Source: Flaccisagitta enflata
Lineage: Eukaryota; Chaetognatha; Sagittoidea; Aphragmophora
DNA length: 64,000 nt
Direction: 5' to 3'
NCBI GenBank assembly: GCA_965153355.1
Contig: OZ231126.1
Span: 45,136,001 to 45,200,000, forward strand
Position 1 is the stretch's first letter. Every line of letters starts with the position of its first letter. This document shows positions 20,309-32,256 of this stretch, in pieces. A program made the position numbers and the translations under genes. The notes under the pieces were generated by a model that was not told the origin of the DNA, did no database searches, and saw only the letters and a program-made list of their open reading frames with translations.

Positions 20309-20655
20309 CGCGTCCTTCTTTGCGGCGGCGTTGGCAGTCGTCGCGGAATCTTGGCCGATGCAGCGGGCTTGTTTTGATTGTTGTTGCGATGGTATCCTGA
20401 CAACATTTCAGAAATGGTTTGCTCTTCATCAATGAAATCAAGAAAGTCAGCAAATTTCAAATCTGAACCATTTTTCTTCCTATACCTCACAACTTTCTTT
20501 GCCAACTTATCTTTTAGGAAGGGAAGCTTCTTCTCGACGATTGTTTTGACCACCAACTTGTTCTCGAAGTGTCCGCCTTTTTTGTCTCGGTTGCAAACGA
20601 ATGGAGGGCGCTCATCAACTTGGGCGTAGAAATTGAGCATTCGTTGTGATCTTTT
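20302..20655 (-). pseudogene. BEL/Pao gag, second part of the DUF1759-like domain
   Basis: It has KLVVKTIVEKKLPFLKDKL and DLKFADFLDFIDEEQ, the pattern seen in BEL/Pao gag after the DUF1759 core. It is offset by one base from the segment at 20514-20935, changing over near 20650. Confidence 0.75.
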
Positions 20656-20935
20656 GGTGATCTTTTCCCTGCAACACCCGTCAAAAACATCTCAACGCGG
20701 TTCTTGGCGCATCCCGAACTAATCACATCTCCCAGCGCCTCGTCGGCGGCGGCCTCCGACTTCTTCAGCGTCTCCGCCTCGATCAGCTTGAAGGCCGATC
20801 CCTCAAACCAATGCTGCAACTCGTTCAGCATTTGCTTATTGGATACGCCCGGGATCTCCATCGCCTCGTTGAAGATCTTCCTTATCTTTTCAAAGTCCAT
20901 TCTTTTGGTCGTGTTTCCGGAGAATTTTGGCGGGT
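20656..20935 (-). pseudogene. BEL/Pao gag, first part of the DUF1759-like domain
   Basis: In this frame the coding strand reads KLDPPKFSGN, the usual opening of the domain, then FEKIRKIFNEAMEIPG and LQHWFEGSAFKLIEAE. It follows the long gag ORF after a one-base shift at about 20935-20945 (coding strand CTAAAGG). Confidence 0.8.
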
Positions 20936-22689
20936 CTAGCTTCCTTTAGCTGGTGGATGGCCGTTTGCTTTAGCGCCGCCTCCAACTGTTGTCGCTGCAG
21001 TCGCAAAATGCTCGTCATTAACGTGTCTGAGACATTTGAAGCATAGCTGTTCGCACTGCTGGAAGCTATCGACGGCGCCTTCGAACGTGTTGACGATGAT
21101 CTTGACGCGATTGACAAGCGGCTGGGGCTTTTCACTTCCTGTGGATGTACCGTCGCCGATGTATCTGTCTTTGCCCCTGGCTTCTCGTCTTTCGTCTTGA
21201 TCTCTCTCTTTGTTCTTTCCTGTTCTCCTGATTCCATTTTCTTTGGCTTCACGTCACCCAATTTACGGAAAGGCATTGTCGGTGGTTTTTTGACCTCCGT
21301 CTTTGCCTCTTTTTCCCTTTGGGCCTTCGGCGTAAAAAGCTTCTTTTCGACTTTCGCAGTGGATCGGTAGCGATCTCTCTGGGATTGTGGCGTCTTCACC
21401 TCCTTCTTGGCCGTCGACGTCGGTCTCGACGTCACTCCATTCACCCACGCGCTCGTCAATGCATCCGGAGTTTCGCCACCGAATGCTGCACCTGCGGCGG
21501 TCATCTCCAATCCGGCGCCAGCATCCCTCGACTTTTCTCCCTCATCGACGGCGCCGCTTGCCGTTGACTGTTCGTCTTCGTTCGCCGCTATCAAGTCCTG
21601 CAGCTTCGCCGCGTTTTTGTCAATGTTGTCCATTTCTTTCTCATGGAGGGTTTTGTCGAGGTCCTTTTGCCTTTGTATGTCTTGGATAATGCTTTGATGA
21701 TACGCAATATCCGCGTCCGCTTGCGCGTCGTTGGATTTTATCCGTTCCTTCTCGGCTTCCCTTTTTCTCTGTCTGTCTTTCTCCACCTGCTGTGACATCA
21801 CCGTCGACGTTTTGCTCCTCTGGGATCCCTTTTTTGACGACCTCGTCGAGTGTGTCGTTGACCTGGCATTTTCTGCGTCGTCCTCGCGTTCGGGATCGGC
21901 ACGTGGAGCAACGGAGGCGGTCACACTTTGAGGTCTTTCGGCCTCTTTGTCTTTTTTGTTGGCCTCTGCCGCCTTCCGCCGTTCATCTTCAGCTAGTTGA
22001 AAACCGGGTGGAAGTGGTCGAGTCTTTGGCCGAGTGGAATCATCTGTTGTAAGCGCTGCCGCCGCCGCGGGGGGTGTTGCTGGAGGAGGAGGAGGAGGAG
22101 GATGTGACGGGTTTTGGCGTCTTTCTGGCGTCTGACTGCCGACTACGTTTCCAAGCGCTTTCTTTCCGGCAGTCACAGTCAATGATACTTTCTTTCTTAG
22201 TGAGTTCAACATCGACGCCGGTGGCGCCGTCTCCTTCGTCACTTCCGGTCTCTCCCTCCTTTCCTTTTCGCCTTCACCCTTCCCGCTCGTCCTGCTCTCG
22301 TGCAGCAGCGGCAATTCCCCTATCGCCCCGACGTCCTCCGCCGGGTCGTCAACAGTCTCGTCGACGTCCCCTGCCGATTGCGTCTTGAAGTGGGATTCGA
22401 GCGTTATTTTGTATCGAACCATGTCTTGCATCAATTGACCGGCCATTTCCCTGGCGTTAGGCTCGTCCTCAATTTTGCAGGCATTGTATTCGTCTAAACG
22501 CTTCTCGTAGAGGTCACAGAATGCGTCGCTTTTTAAGTTCAATTCGGTTTGCGCCTCTTCCGACGGTGTTTTTGTCGCGTGGTCGAGGGCAACCGTCATT
22601 GAATTAAAGCTTTTCTCCAATTCTCGCCTCACGTGTGCAACGATGCGCAGGTCCCATACCGTGGCTTCGATCGGTCTGATGTTCGCCAT
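20890..22689 (-). CDS. BEL/Pao gag, long N-terminal part
   Basis: 599 codons starting MANIRPIEATVWDLRIVAHV. The first 100 residues form the helical N-terminus typical of BEL gag (VRRELEKSFNSM, FCDLYEKRLDEYNACK). About 400 residues of low-complexity Lys/Glu/Ser/Thr/Pro sequence follow, with a coiled coil (KDRQRKREAEKERIKSNDAQ region). The ORF ends just after the DUF1759-like domain starts in another frame. The extended low-complexity middle makes this gag longer than usual. Confidence 0.85.
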   Translation of the reverse strand: MANIRPIEATVWDLRIVAHVRRELEKSFNSMTVALDHATKTPSEEAQTELNLKSDAFCDLYEKRLDEYNACKIEDEPNAREMAGQLMQDMVRYKITLESHFKTQSAGDVDETVDDPAEDVGAIGELPLLHESRTSGKGEGEKERRERPEVTKETAPPASMLNSLRKKVSLTVTAGKKALGNVVGSQTPERRQNPSHPPPPPPPATPPAAAAALTTDDSTRPKTRPLPPGFQLAEDERRKAAEANKKDKEAERPQSVTASVAPRADPEREDDAENARSTTHSTRSSKKGSQRSKTSTVMSQQVEKDRQRKREAEKERIKSNDAQADADIAYHQSIIQDIQRQKDLDKTLHEKEMDNIDKNAAKLQDLIAANEDEQSTASGAVDEGEKSRDAGAGLEMTAAGAAFGGETPDALTSAWVNGVTSRPTSTAKKEVKTPQSQRDRYRSTAKVEKKLFTPKAQREKEAKTEVKKPPTMPFRKLGDVKPKKMESGEQERTKREIKTKDEKPGAKTDTSATVHPQEVKSPSRLSIASRSSSTRSKAPSIASSSANSYASNVSDTLMTSILRLQRQQLEAALKQTAIHQLKEARPAKILRKHDQKNGL

Positions 22690-22784
22690 GGTATCTGGTG
22701 TTACCTACGTGTTGTGCTCATGTATAGTAGGGGGAAATGATATAGGGTTAGCAATTTTTACCAGCGGCTTTGGTGTTTAAATAC

Positions 22785-23336
22785 TGTAAAGAACCGTAGA
22801 AAATACTGTCTCGTACCGTCGTTAGGATCTTGCCGTCCACGCAACTTCCGATTGAAGACGCCACTTCCGGTATGAATACGCCATCGCTACGCCAATCACG
22901 CCGACAATGTCACTTCCGGTGGCGCTGGTCCCATCGTCAGTCTGTGGATGCTATCTCTAATCACTAGGTAAGAAAGTGTATTTAAACTATTATGTACAGA
23001 AAGAGAAAGAAGGAGAAACAGAAGAGAGGGGGGGGAAGGATTGGTTAATGTCTACCAACTAACTAGCTAGTGTGTATCATCAATAACTACCTCAATCAAT
23101 TCAATCAATTGTCAACAAATGCAGCCAAGCACACTCACCACAGGTTCCACTGTAATCCCCAAAGTGCTTCCAGGTTTAATTGCTTGTTAAAATACACTGA
23201 CCAACCGAAAGAAAGAATGCATCCAGATAATCAAATATATCATCACAAGCAAATTAATAGCAACGCCAACGAAAGGACAACGAAACAGATCGCAGCACAA
23301 AGGCGCCAAATGCCAAAACATCAACGATATTCCACA
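22785..23336 (-). repeat. BEL/Pao 5' LTR
   Basis: Same length and bounds as the other LTR. The five differences are single-base substitutions, near the CGACAAYGTC, CCCATYGTC, GGTTAWTGTC, CCAGGTKTAATT/GAATT and CAAATKAATAG positions. Transcription of the element should start here on the minus strand. On its internal side the coding strand reads GTATTTAAACACC; I could not assign a primer-binding tRNA. Confidence 0.95.
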
Positions 23337-23341
23337 GATAT

Positions 23342-23822
23342 ATTTAATGCTACTTTCTTGTAGCCGAGTTACCAATTTTCATGATAAGAAGAAAAGATAA
23401 GCATTTTTATCTAAGAATGCTCAAAAAAACTTTTTTTGGCACAAAATATCATTTATAACTAAACAATGTATTTAATCAAGTTGAGGGCAAATATCTTGTA
23501 AATCTATGCATCACCGCTTTTAGGATCAAAATCAGGATCAATGATATCAATTTGTGGTGATTTAAAGGATGTAAAAAAGGATATTCTTATAAAAACAAGG
23601 GGGGGGCAAGATGATGGCGCAATCACAGCCTTAGGATCCAAACTCTTTTTTTTTTTTACATTCAATATGATGAAAGTTCTGAAACTTTAAATCATTTTAG
23701 CAGTCCAATGTTTTATCTGAATGATTATACTTTTTTTTACGAGACATCATATTTTGTACTCAGGCCGGGGGTAATAATATTCTTCGCCGTTTTGAGGCTT
23801 AAATTCTCTTTGAGTGTTCTCA
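23342..23822. other. AT-rich non-coding sequence
   Basis: Contains T and G homopolymers. I see no gene. Confidence 0.5.
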
Positions 23823-24142
23823 TTTTTTTAGATGCGTCCGTCAGGAGCGCATCTCTATAAGAGGGTCTGTCCGTCCGTCGGTCCGTCGGTCCGTCGGTCC
23901 GTCGGTCCGTCCGTCGGTCCGTCCGTCGGTCGGTCGGTCGGTCCGTTACGCCTGTGCAAAAACCGCGTTTCTTGGCTGTTTTTGGCCACGGTGACATCCT
24001 ACACTGAAACAAATGATCAACCAACATGGTTTGAGAGTCCTTTCACCCGTCTGTTTGTCCATCTGTCTCTCCATACATATGTCAAATGATCAATACACGC
24101 TGAGACACAGCCCGGACGCATCGTTGTCCGGTCGGGCTTGTT
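23823..24142 (-). mobile_element. Short element, subfamily C, reverse
   Basis: The end hairpin GATGCG...CGCATC is followed by TCTATAAGAGGGTCTGTCCG, about 15 GTCGGTCC/GTCC units (23874-23945), GTTACGCCTGTGCAAA, and a far end GTCGGGCTTGTTAG. It has the same plan as A and B with different sequence. Confidence 0.7.
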
Positions 24143-24825
24143 AGATTATTAAGAATATGCAAATAATTGTGAAAACTTGTTCATTATCAAAGAACTTTGA
24201 ATATATTAGCTCATTTGTAGAATGAAGTTGGTTCTAAGAAAACTACCATTTTTTTTTTGAAAAATCATGACTTATTGTCATTTATTCTGGTATGGTTCTT
24301 GAAAAGATTTTTCTTTCATCAGCAACATTTGGTCGCCAGTAAATCAGCGTATTTTTTAGGTCCCAGATTTTGCTGTTATTCTGTTTTGAGTTTCTATTTT
24401 GAAACTGGAACTAAAGAAATGTTTCATTGAAAATTCGCGCAAATATTTGAACATTTCCTGAACCAATGATATCTTTGGAATTGATGTGCGATTAGAAATT
24501 AAGTGCGCAACTGGGTACGACTTTTAGCTACTTCCTCTGTTACATCGTTTTCCAGAACTGGCGGCTCTTTTTTGCTGATGTATATTGCCGAAACTGAATG
24601 TCAACCTAGGCATTCTTTTAATTTGTTCTTGAGGCTTTGCCGCATCTCAGGCTTATGTCTCTTGAATAAAAAGTCTTTTATAAAAAAATGCACATATGTT
24701 TCACAAGTTTTGTTTTGCTCCCTCAATTGTTCTTCTTCACAAGACTAGAAATATTGATTTCACTAATAATCTTTGCGCACTCTTCTTGACATTTCATTTT
24801 TGTAGCGCTTAGTAAATATTCATGG
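24143..24825. other. AT-rich non-coding sequence
   Basis: No convincing exon or repeat. Confidence 0.45.
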
Positions 24826-24827
24826 TA

Positions 24828-25423
24828 CAGTGGGGTTCGTGGAATAACAGCCTAAACTGGAGGAAGGTATTTAAGTGTCTTAATTTCATTTGACAAACTT
24901 GATATTTTGAATATAAGTTGTTCACTTGATGCTTTTGAGTTTTTCGGTTGCTATGGAAACCAAAATTATTTTTTTGAACATTTATAACAAGTAGAATATT
25001 GATATTTTGACATATATTATCAGGGAACATTGCTCAGAATTAAATTTGCTACAACTTTCCCACAGTATGTCCTGTAAGAATATTGCTCGTTTAGCCGTTG
25101 CTAAGGAGCATCATTTAGCGGTTGCTAGGTGTGATGCCCTCTAGCAACGGCCAAACTAGCAATATTCTAATAGAACATACTGTGGGAAAGTTGTAGCAAA
25201 TTTAATTTTGAGCAATGTTCCCTGACAATATTTCTCAGAATATTGATATTCTAGTGGTTATAAATGTTTGAAAAAATAAGTTTGGTTTCCATAGCAACCA
25301 AAAACCTCAGGGACAAAAGCGTCAAGTACACAACTTATATTTCAAATATCAAGTTTGTCAAATGAAATTAAGACACTTAAATACCTTCCTCCAGTTTAGG
25401 CTGTTATTCCACGAACCCCACTG
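24828..25423. mobile_element. Palindromic Tc1/mariner-type MITE
   Basis: TA duplications at 24826-24827 and 25424-25425. The ends start CAGTGGGGTTCGTGGAATAA and the arms match for about 280 bp, with a small centre carrying TAGCCGTTGCTAAGG and its near complement. No transposase ORF. Confidence 0.85.
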
Positions 25424-25786
25424 TAACTCCTTAAGCTTTTTGAAATTCATGAGTTTCTTTACTACGTTGAATTACTCTCATTACTTATGTGTATTGTGCT
25501 ACAGGTCCTTTCCATGGTCTTTCGGAAGGCACCCTCCAAAACATGTAAAATTGAGAATTCGATTTTGAGCATTGATCATAACATCAATCGAATTTTGATT
25601 AAGTGAACAACCTTCGTTAACCTTAGCGGTGTGTCGTATAAGCGTAATTCCCTGATCTCTGAATGATTTCATATCATCAGTTTTGTGACAAAAATAACCG
25701 AAATTTGAGAAAAAAGATAGGGAAAGAGATGGACAGAGCTACAAAAACATGTGAGAGGCGGACGGAATTGATGAAGAGGAAGAAGA

Positions 25787-25990
25787 AGACGAAAAAGAAG
25801 ACGAAGAAGAAGAAGAAGAAGAAGAAGAAGAAGAAGAAGAAGAAGAAGAAGAAGAAGAAGAAGAAGAAAAATAATAAGAAGAAGAAGCTATGAAAACACG
25901 TGAGAGGCGGAAGAAGAAGAAGAAGAAGAAGAAGAAGAAGAAGAAGAAGAAGAAGAAGAAGAAGAAGAAGAAGAAGAAGAAGAAGAAGAC
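25787..25990. repeat. (GAA)n microsatellite, two blocks
   Basis: AAG/GAA runs at about 25787-25890 and 25911-25990, separated by a repeated word (GTGAGAGGCGG) that also precedes the first block. Confidence 0.95.
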
Positions 25991-26167
25991 TGAATTTGGA
26001 ATGGAATGGTAGATGCCGATCAATATAAACGACAAAGAGGAAGAATAAGTGGAGGAAGAGGATGAACAAGAACGAGAACAAGAGCGAGATCAAGAACAAG
26101 AAAAAACAGAAGAAAACGAAGGAGAAGAAGATGAATACCATGAATGATGGAGCCGAGTAGAATTGCA

Positions 26168-26309
26168 GTATGCCCCACTCTGCCCCAGTCGCATGCGGGC
26201 GTGTAGGGGCTGTATTTGAAGTCACTTGATCATTTAGGCAGGAGCAGTGAGGCTAAAGACGCTAAAAGCTAAAAAAAGGTAAGATGGACGTACCCACGAA
26301 CTGATGTAC
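26168..26309 (+). mobile_element. Partial short element, subfamily A, forward
   Basis: CCCCAGTCGCATGCGGGCGT, ATTTAGGCAGGAGCAGTGAG and CCACGAACTGATGTACCGAC are recognisable. The terminal palindrome is missing because an (AAG)n tract takes over. Confidence 0.65.
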
Positions 26310-26475
26310 CGACAGAAGAAGAAGAAGCAGAAGAAGAAGAAGAAGAAGAAGAAGAAGAAGAAGAAGAAGAAGAAGAAGAAGAAGAAAGAAGGAAGAAGAA
26401 GGAGAAGAGGAGAAGAAGAAGAAGAGGAGAAGAAGGAGAAGAAGGAGAAGGAGAAGAAGTTGAAGGAAAAGGAGA
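26310..26475. repeat. (AAG)n microsatellite
   Basis: AAG runs with GGAG interruptions, directly after the tetranucleotide block of a truncated short element. Confidence 0.95.
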
Positions 26476-26554
26476 GCAGAAGAGGGGTAGGATTATAAAG
26501 GCTTTTCAAATTAAAATGTTCCATGGGGTGCTAGCCTTCTTTCTTTCTTTTCTC

Positions 26555-26700
26555 CTTTATATATAAGTGGGTCCGTCTATCCTTCAATCCATCTGTCGGT
26601 TTTTCCATTTCTCCATTCATCCGTTTGTCTGACTGTCCATCTGTCCCACCATCTGTTCGTTTGCTTGTCCGTTACACCTGTGCTCAACTTGTGCAGATGA
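26555..26700 (-). mobile_element. Degraded short element, subfamily C, reverse
   Basis: TATATATAAGTGGGTCCGTC, a string of CCATCTGTC-like words, and GTTACACCTGTGC correspond in order to the copy at 23823. Confidence 0.5.
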
Positions 26701-26997
26701 CGCATTGAGTTGCCTGGTTGAACTCAATCATTTCATTTTCACTTCTGTGAAATGTTCTGTCTGTTGTTTGGTTGGTTGGTTCATCGGTTGTTCACGGTTG
26801 AAAATCGTCAAAAAAGCTTTGAGAAGCATTCTTCATCAATTATTTCATTCATCTATCACATCCATACTCTCTATGATTATTTTTGACTTTACACCAAATA
26901 TGAGAGATAACTTATTTTTTTAGGCAAAAGTCGAATTGCGTAATTTGACTTTTTAAAACAAAACTTGTTTTCCTCTAAACGATATTTTACCTTTGAA

Positions 26998-27032
26998 AGA
27001 GAGAGAGAAAGGGAGAGAGAGAGAGAGAGAGA

Positions 27033-27078
<46 letters not shown>
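26998..27078. repeat. (GA)n-(CA)n compound microsatellite
   Basis: GA units run directly into about 22 CA units. Confidence 0.95.
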
Positions 27079-27083
<5 letters not shown>

Positions 27084-27267
27084 GCAGTCAAACAGAGAGC
27101 ATATGATGCACTCACAGAAGAACATGCACTGAAAAAAAAGACTGCGATCTACGACTTTTCTTTGGACGGCAATAGTTGCCTTTGTTAATTGTAAAACGGA
27201 GCACGCGACTGTGGCCCATCATTCTTTCTTAACTTTTTTCCGAAGTTTTTCTTTTTTTTTGTACCTT

Positions 27268-27360
27268 CGCTTTAGTCGAGGACAGGTGACTCAATAAGAG
27301 GATTTGTCTGTTTGTTGGTCCATCAGTCTGTCGGTACATTGGTCCATTGGTCTGTTATGA
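27268..27360 (-). mobile_element. Degraded short element, subfamily C, reverse
   Basis: TAGTCGAGGACAGGTGACTC, AATAAGAGGATTTGTCTG, and GGTCCATCAGTCTGTCGG. The end is lost. Confidence 0.5.
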
Positions 27361-27629
27361 TAGAGTTCCATACCCTTTGATTATTTCCCCTCCCCCTTGT
27401 CTTTGATTTTCTTCCCCGTGACGTTTCGCGTCGCGTTACAAAATCTATGATTTTCTTCCCCATAAAGCAATAAAACAGAGTTTCAAAGGGTCAGTAGGGT
27501 TGAATTGTGTTTTACTAATCATGTTTTATGATTTGTTACTGTCAAAAGTTATATTTTCCTTCCCTTTCTCCCTTTTTCCCCTCCCCACATGGGGGGGGGG
27601 GGTGAATGTGGAACAATATACAGGCCTGC

Positions 27630-27692
27630 TTCTTTTTCTTTTTCTTTTTCTTTTTCTTTTTCTTTTTCTTTTTCTTCTTCTTCTTCATCTTA
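27630..27692. repeat. (TTTTTC)n hexanucleotide repeat
   Basis: About eight TTTTTC units passing into TTC. A G11 run lies about 30 bp upstream. Confidence 0.9.
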
Positions 27693-27807
27693 GCCTTCTT
27701 TTTCTCCAGAGTGGCAATCATGTCCTTCCGTGTAACCCGTCACCAGTTATTCCAGAAAATCCTCATGTTCTCAGTTCTCATGTTCTCAGTTCTCATGTTC
27801 TCTCATG

Positions 27808-28128
27808 TTCTCAGTTGCCGACACGCGACTCAGCACCTTGCCATGTTGGTCGGTGCATCACATTTTTAGTCACGTGCTACACAACTCTACACCCCACCTT
27901 GTCGGTCCAACAATCCATCCGGCTGTCCGTCTGTCCGTCCATCACACTTTACTTTTTGGGGGGGTTTTGCAGTCTTTGGCCTCACTGTATCTGCCCAAAT
28001 GATCAAGTGAACTCAATTACAGCCCCTGCCCACCGGCACGCGACTTGGGTAGCCGTGCATCCGGCCTTGTTTATTTCTGAGCAGTTTTCGCCTCACTGCT
28101 CTGCATTGCCGTGTATCCGGCCTTTTTT
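27808..28128 (-). mobile_element. Nested short elements: subfamily A inserted into subfamily B
   Basis: The B copy begins with GCCGACACGCGACTCAGCAC and ends TTTCTGAGCAGTTTTCGCC ... GTGTATCCGGCC (to 28128). Inside its T run lies a whole A copy (about 27866-28071: GTCACGTGCTACACAAC through ATCCGGCCTTGTT). The interruption falls between two B segments that are adjacent in intact B copies such as 5788-5931. Confidence 0.8.
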
Positions 28129-28188
28129 TTGGGGGGGGAGGGGGTACTCGTTCTTTGTCTTTCACATCATCATATTTTTCTTGTTTTT

Positions 28189-28800
<612 letters not shown>

Positions 28801-28874
28801 CTTGGGAAATTGAGTCAATTGAATCGCATTGGCTCGTGCGTTTTTTTCTCAATTTTCAGAAGATCTGAAAAGAA

Positions 28875-29098
28875 AGTGACGGAATTTGTTAACACCATTA
28901 CTAACACCGCGAAGAAAAATTTACATTTCTCTTGAACGGCTGAAGCTAAAGTCTTGAAATTTTGGAATCTAGCATAAAATTTGATGCCCTTTCACATCGT
29001 GTTAAAAAAAATTTACTCAAATAAAATAAAAACTATGTTAACCACTATAATACACAGCGTAACGCGATCGTAACAGGGTGTTAACAAAATCCGTCACT
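28875..29098. mobile_element. Short inverted-repeat element
   Basis: The ends AGTGACGGAATTTGTTAACA and the complement of AGTGACGGATTTTGTTAACA enclose about 170 bp. No clear target duplication, so the superfamily is open. Confidence 0.6.
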
Positions 29099-29668
29099 AG
29101 TTTATTTTTTTTATATCTGTGGCTAGAATTGACATGAAGGTCTGAAATTTGGCATGTAACCTGGTTTATGTCTGTACTAAATGGGGGTAAACCATTTTTT
29201 TCTTATTTGGCCCTCAAAGTATGATTAATCTGGTATAGCATACTGCTTTGTGTGAAAACGAGCAAATCGTCTTTTTGGACTAATTTACTATGATCTTAAT
29301 TTTTCCACAGTAAATGACGGCCGATCATCACCAAATTTTCAGTGCTTCTTTAGGGATTGCAAATGTAAAAAAATGACCGAAGCAAGGGGCGGTTTGGCGA
29401 TTATTTCATGTCTTTTACACTGACGATATGAAGTGTGACACAAGTGTGACATAAAAAATGGGCTGTTTTGGCACTAATTTGAGCCACCTAACCTATCAAA
29501 ATCTTGAGTATGAAGGATGTATGTAGGGCACTTGGTCTAATATGATGTCTAGGAACAGCTTTCATCATCAATGAAATGATTGATGGGACGAAACTATGCT
29601 TCATTGCCCACCATATCATGGATTTCAGCTTGGCTTGTTTATTGTGAAAGCTGCCTACATTAATTAAC
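29099..29668. other. Non-coding sequence
   Basis: No supported gene. TCATTGATGATGAAAGC-type words are unremarkable. Confidence 0.4.
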
Positions 29669-29861
29669 AAGTCGCGTGCGAGACCTACAGATTGACTTAG
29701 AATGACTTAGAATAACTTAGAATGACTTAGTATACCCTAAAATGACTTACAATAACTTAGAGAAATAAAATTGATAAATAAGTAAAATGGGGACCGACCA
29801 TCCAACCGACCGACCGACGGACGGACAAAGCGGGGTGTAGAGTCGCGTGCACGCGACTAAA
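29669..29861 (+). mobile_element. Short element, subfamily A2, forward
   Basis: AACAAGTCGCGTGCGAGACC, the AATGACTTAG decamers, a CCGACCGACGGACGG block, and the perfect palindrome GTCGCGTGCACGCGAC with TAAAA. Confidence 0.85.
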
Positions 29862-30125
29862 AATAAAAACAACACTCCTCAGTCCTCACATAAACGACAA
29901 TATTGGCCTGTCAATGCAGAGACAGAACATTGCTCGATCGAAGGAATCCTCGTCTCCAGTAGAGATGGCAAGAAATAGCTAGATAGCTGAATATTTATTT
30001 CTGATACAAGTTTCTAATTTATTGATTTATCTTGAAGAAGGTCTTTCTTTGACCTTTTTGTCTTCTGATCAAACTCGCAGAAGTCTACCTTGCTACGTCA
30101 GTCAAAACTCAAATTGAAAGGGTTA

Positions 30126-30589
30126 CCCCGTGTTTAATCTCAAAGTGGGAAAAGTAAAAAGCTTACTTCTCTAAATGCAACCATTCCGTGATTTGAAATC
30201 ATTTATTACTTGTATTAATATGTTTGACGTTTTAAGTATAAAAATTCCATTGGTCTAGCCTTAAAAGTTTGTCCACAACATCAATTTCAAGTAAAACGAT
30301 ATTTACATCTGAGACCAATCTGGCGCCAGTTATCAAGCCGTTTGAGAATTAGAGGCAGAATATTGAAAAACAATGTTGATAGAAATTGGAGTTTTTTACC
30401 TTTAACTGTAAATACTTGTTTTACTTCAAATTGATGTTGTGGACAAACTATTTAAGCAAGATTGATGAAATTTGTTCACAAAAAACGTCAAATATAATAC
30501 TACAAGAGAAAAATGGTTTGTTATCACTGACTTAGCGTCTTTAGAAATGTAAGCTTTTTACTTTTCCCACTTTGAGATTGAACACCCAG
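30126..30589. mobile_element. Palindromic Tc1/mariner-type MITE
   Basis: TA at 30124-30125 and 30590-30591. The left arm reads TTTAATCTCAAAGTGGGAAA and the right arm is its complement with few changes, running on through AAGTAAAAAGCTTAC and further in through TTGTCCACAACATCAATTT. Confidence 0.8.
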
Positions 30590-30747
30590 TAACAGAAATG
30601 TTTTACTCTTTTATTTGGCGCCAAGCAGCTCTACCATCATTGTAACTCGAATTGATGATTTTTCTATTTCTTTTTTCATGTACGAAAAATTCGAGTGGAT
30701 TTTTTTAGCATAAAATCAATGAGAAAATGTTTTATGATATCATATTC

Positions 30748-30835
30748 ATAGTCGCGGACACGCAACTCTAAAAGAGGCTTGGCTCGTCCGTTGGTCCGTC
30801 CGTTGGTCCGTCGGTCTGTCGGTCCTGTGTCATCA
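30748..30835 (-). mobile_element. Degraded short element, subfamily B/C, reverse
   Basis: TAGTCGCGGACACGCAACTC, AAAAGAGGCTTGGCTCGTCC, and a CCGTTGGTCCGTCGG block. Confidence 0.6.
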
Positions 30836-31211
30836 AGTTGAAAAGTGGGAAAACGCGCATTTTTGATACTCTGTGTATGTTTGAGTGTTGGGGGTGGGTT
30901 GGGGTGTGGATGGGAGTTGGATACCCCTACCCATCCGTCCGCAACGATATTTTGACCCCGCGTCACTTGTTAAACATAAACAATGAAGGAATTGAAGGCC
31001 GACGAGTTCCGACTTGGTGTGGAATGTGAGGTGTATGGCTTTAGACAACATTGCTTCGTTAAAAAAAACATAAATCAGTACAGGGGGAGTGTAACCATAT
31101 ATACAAAAGCAGAAAATTGAAAATGGCAATAAAATGGGAAGGTTGGATGGTTGATTGTTTGAATTTTAACCCCCCCTCATTCAGTGACGAACACTCATAA
31201 AAACAAGAATG

Positions 31212-31560
<349 letters not shown>

Positions 31561-32020
31561 GCAGCTGCTTTTCAATCTCCTTTGTCTTCTCCCCTTTTTG
31601 CTTAGCCCTTAGCTTGATGCGTCTTCAATCATCGTTGATCATCTACGCTGATGGTCGACTTTCACTTTTTTGATTTTCGAAATTTCTTTCCTGTCTTGTC
31701 AAAGTGGTCCAATTTTTACGGGATATATGTTCGCGCCGTTCATATTTCTCGATCCATTCGTGTATCGATTTGTCCGTTAGACTGTTGCACTTTTTTTTAC
31801 ATTCGTGCAGCGTCATTACCACTGCCACAGACACAAGTGTGTTTGTGTTGTGATAACGCGCATCATGGTTTCTGCCTTGCTAATCGAAATTCGAAATTGT
31901 TCTTAGTTTTAGAGACAACATGAGCTGACGATGTTTACAAAGAACGGTCAATTCACCTCACACTTCCCTTTTGTCCCCTTGTAACTCATTTCCCCTTCAT
32001 AGTTTTAACAACAAACACAA

Positions 32021-32110
<90 letters not shown>

Positions 32111-32216
32111 CAACGAGAACGACAGCAGCGACGGCGATGGCGACGACGACGTTAACGGCAACGGCACGACGACAATCGGCGACGACGACGACGACGACGG
32201 CAGCAGCAACAACAGC

Positions 32217-32256
<40 letters not shown>

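Larger units (their letters stand above)
13162..23341 (-). mobile_element. Complete BEL/Pao LTR retrotransposon with GATAT target duplication
   Basis: An element of 10,170 bp (13167-23336) transcribed on the minus strand. Two 552-bp LTRs with TG...CA ends flank gag, a protease-RT-RNaseH-integrase region in the BEL/Pao order, and an additional ORF3. GATAT occurs on both sides (13162-13166 and 23337-23341), the 5-bp duplication typical of this superfamily. The LTRs differ at five of 552 sites, so the insertion is fairly recent. The coding region still needs about seven single-base shifts to read through, several of them in homopolymers. Confidence 0.95.
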
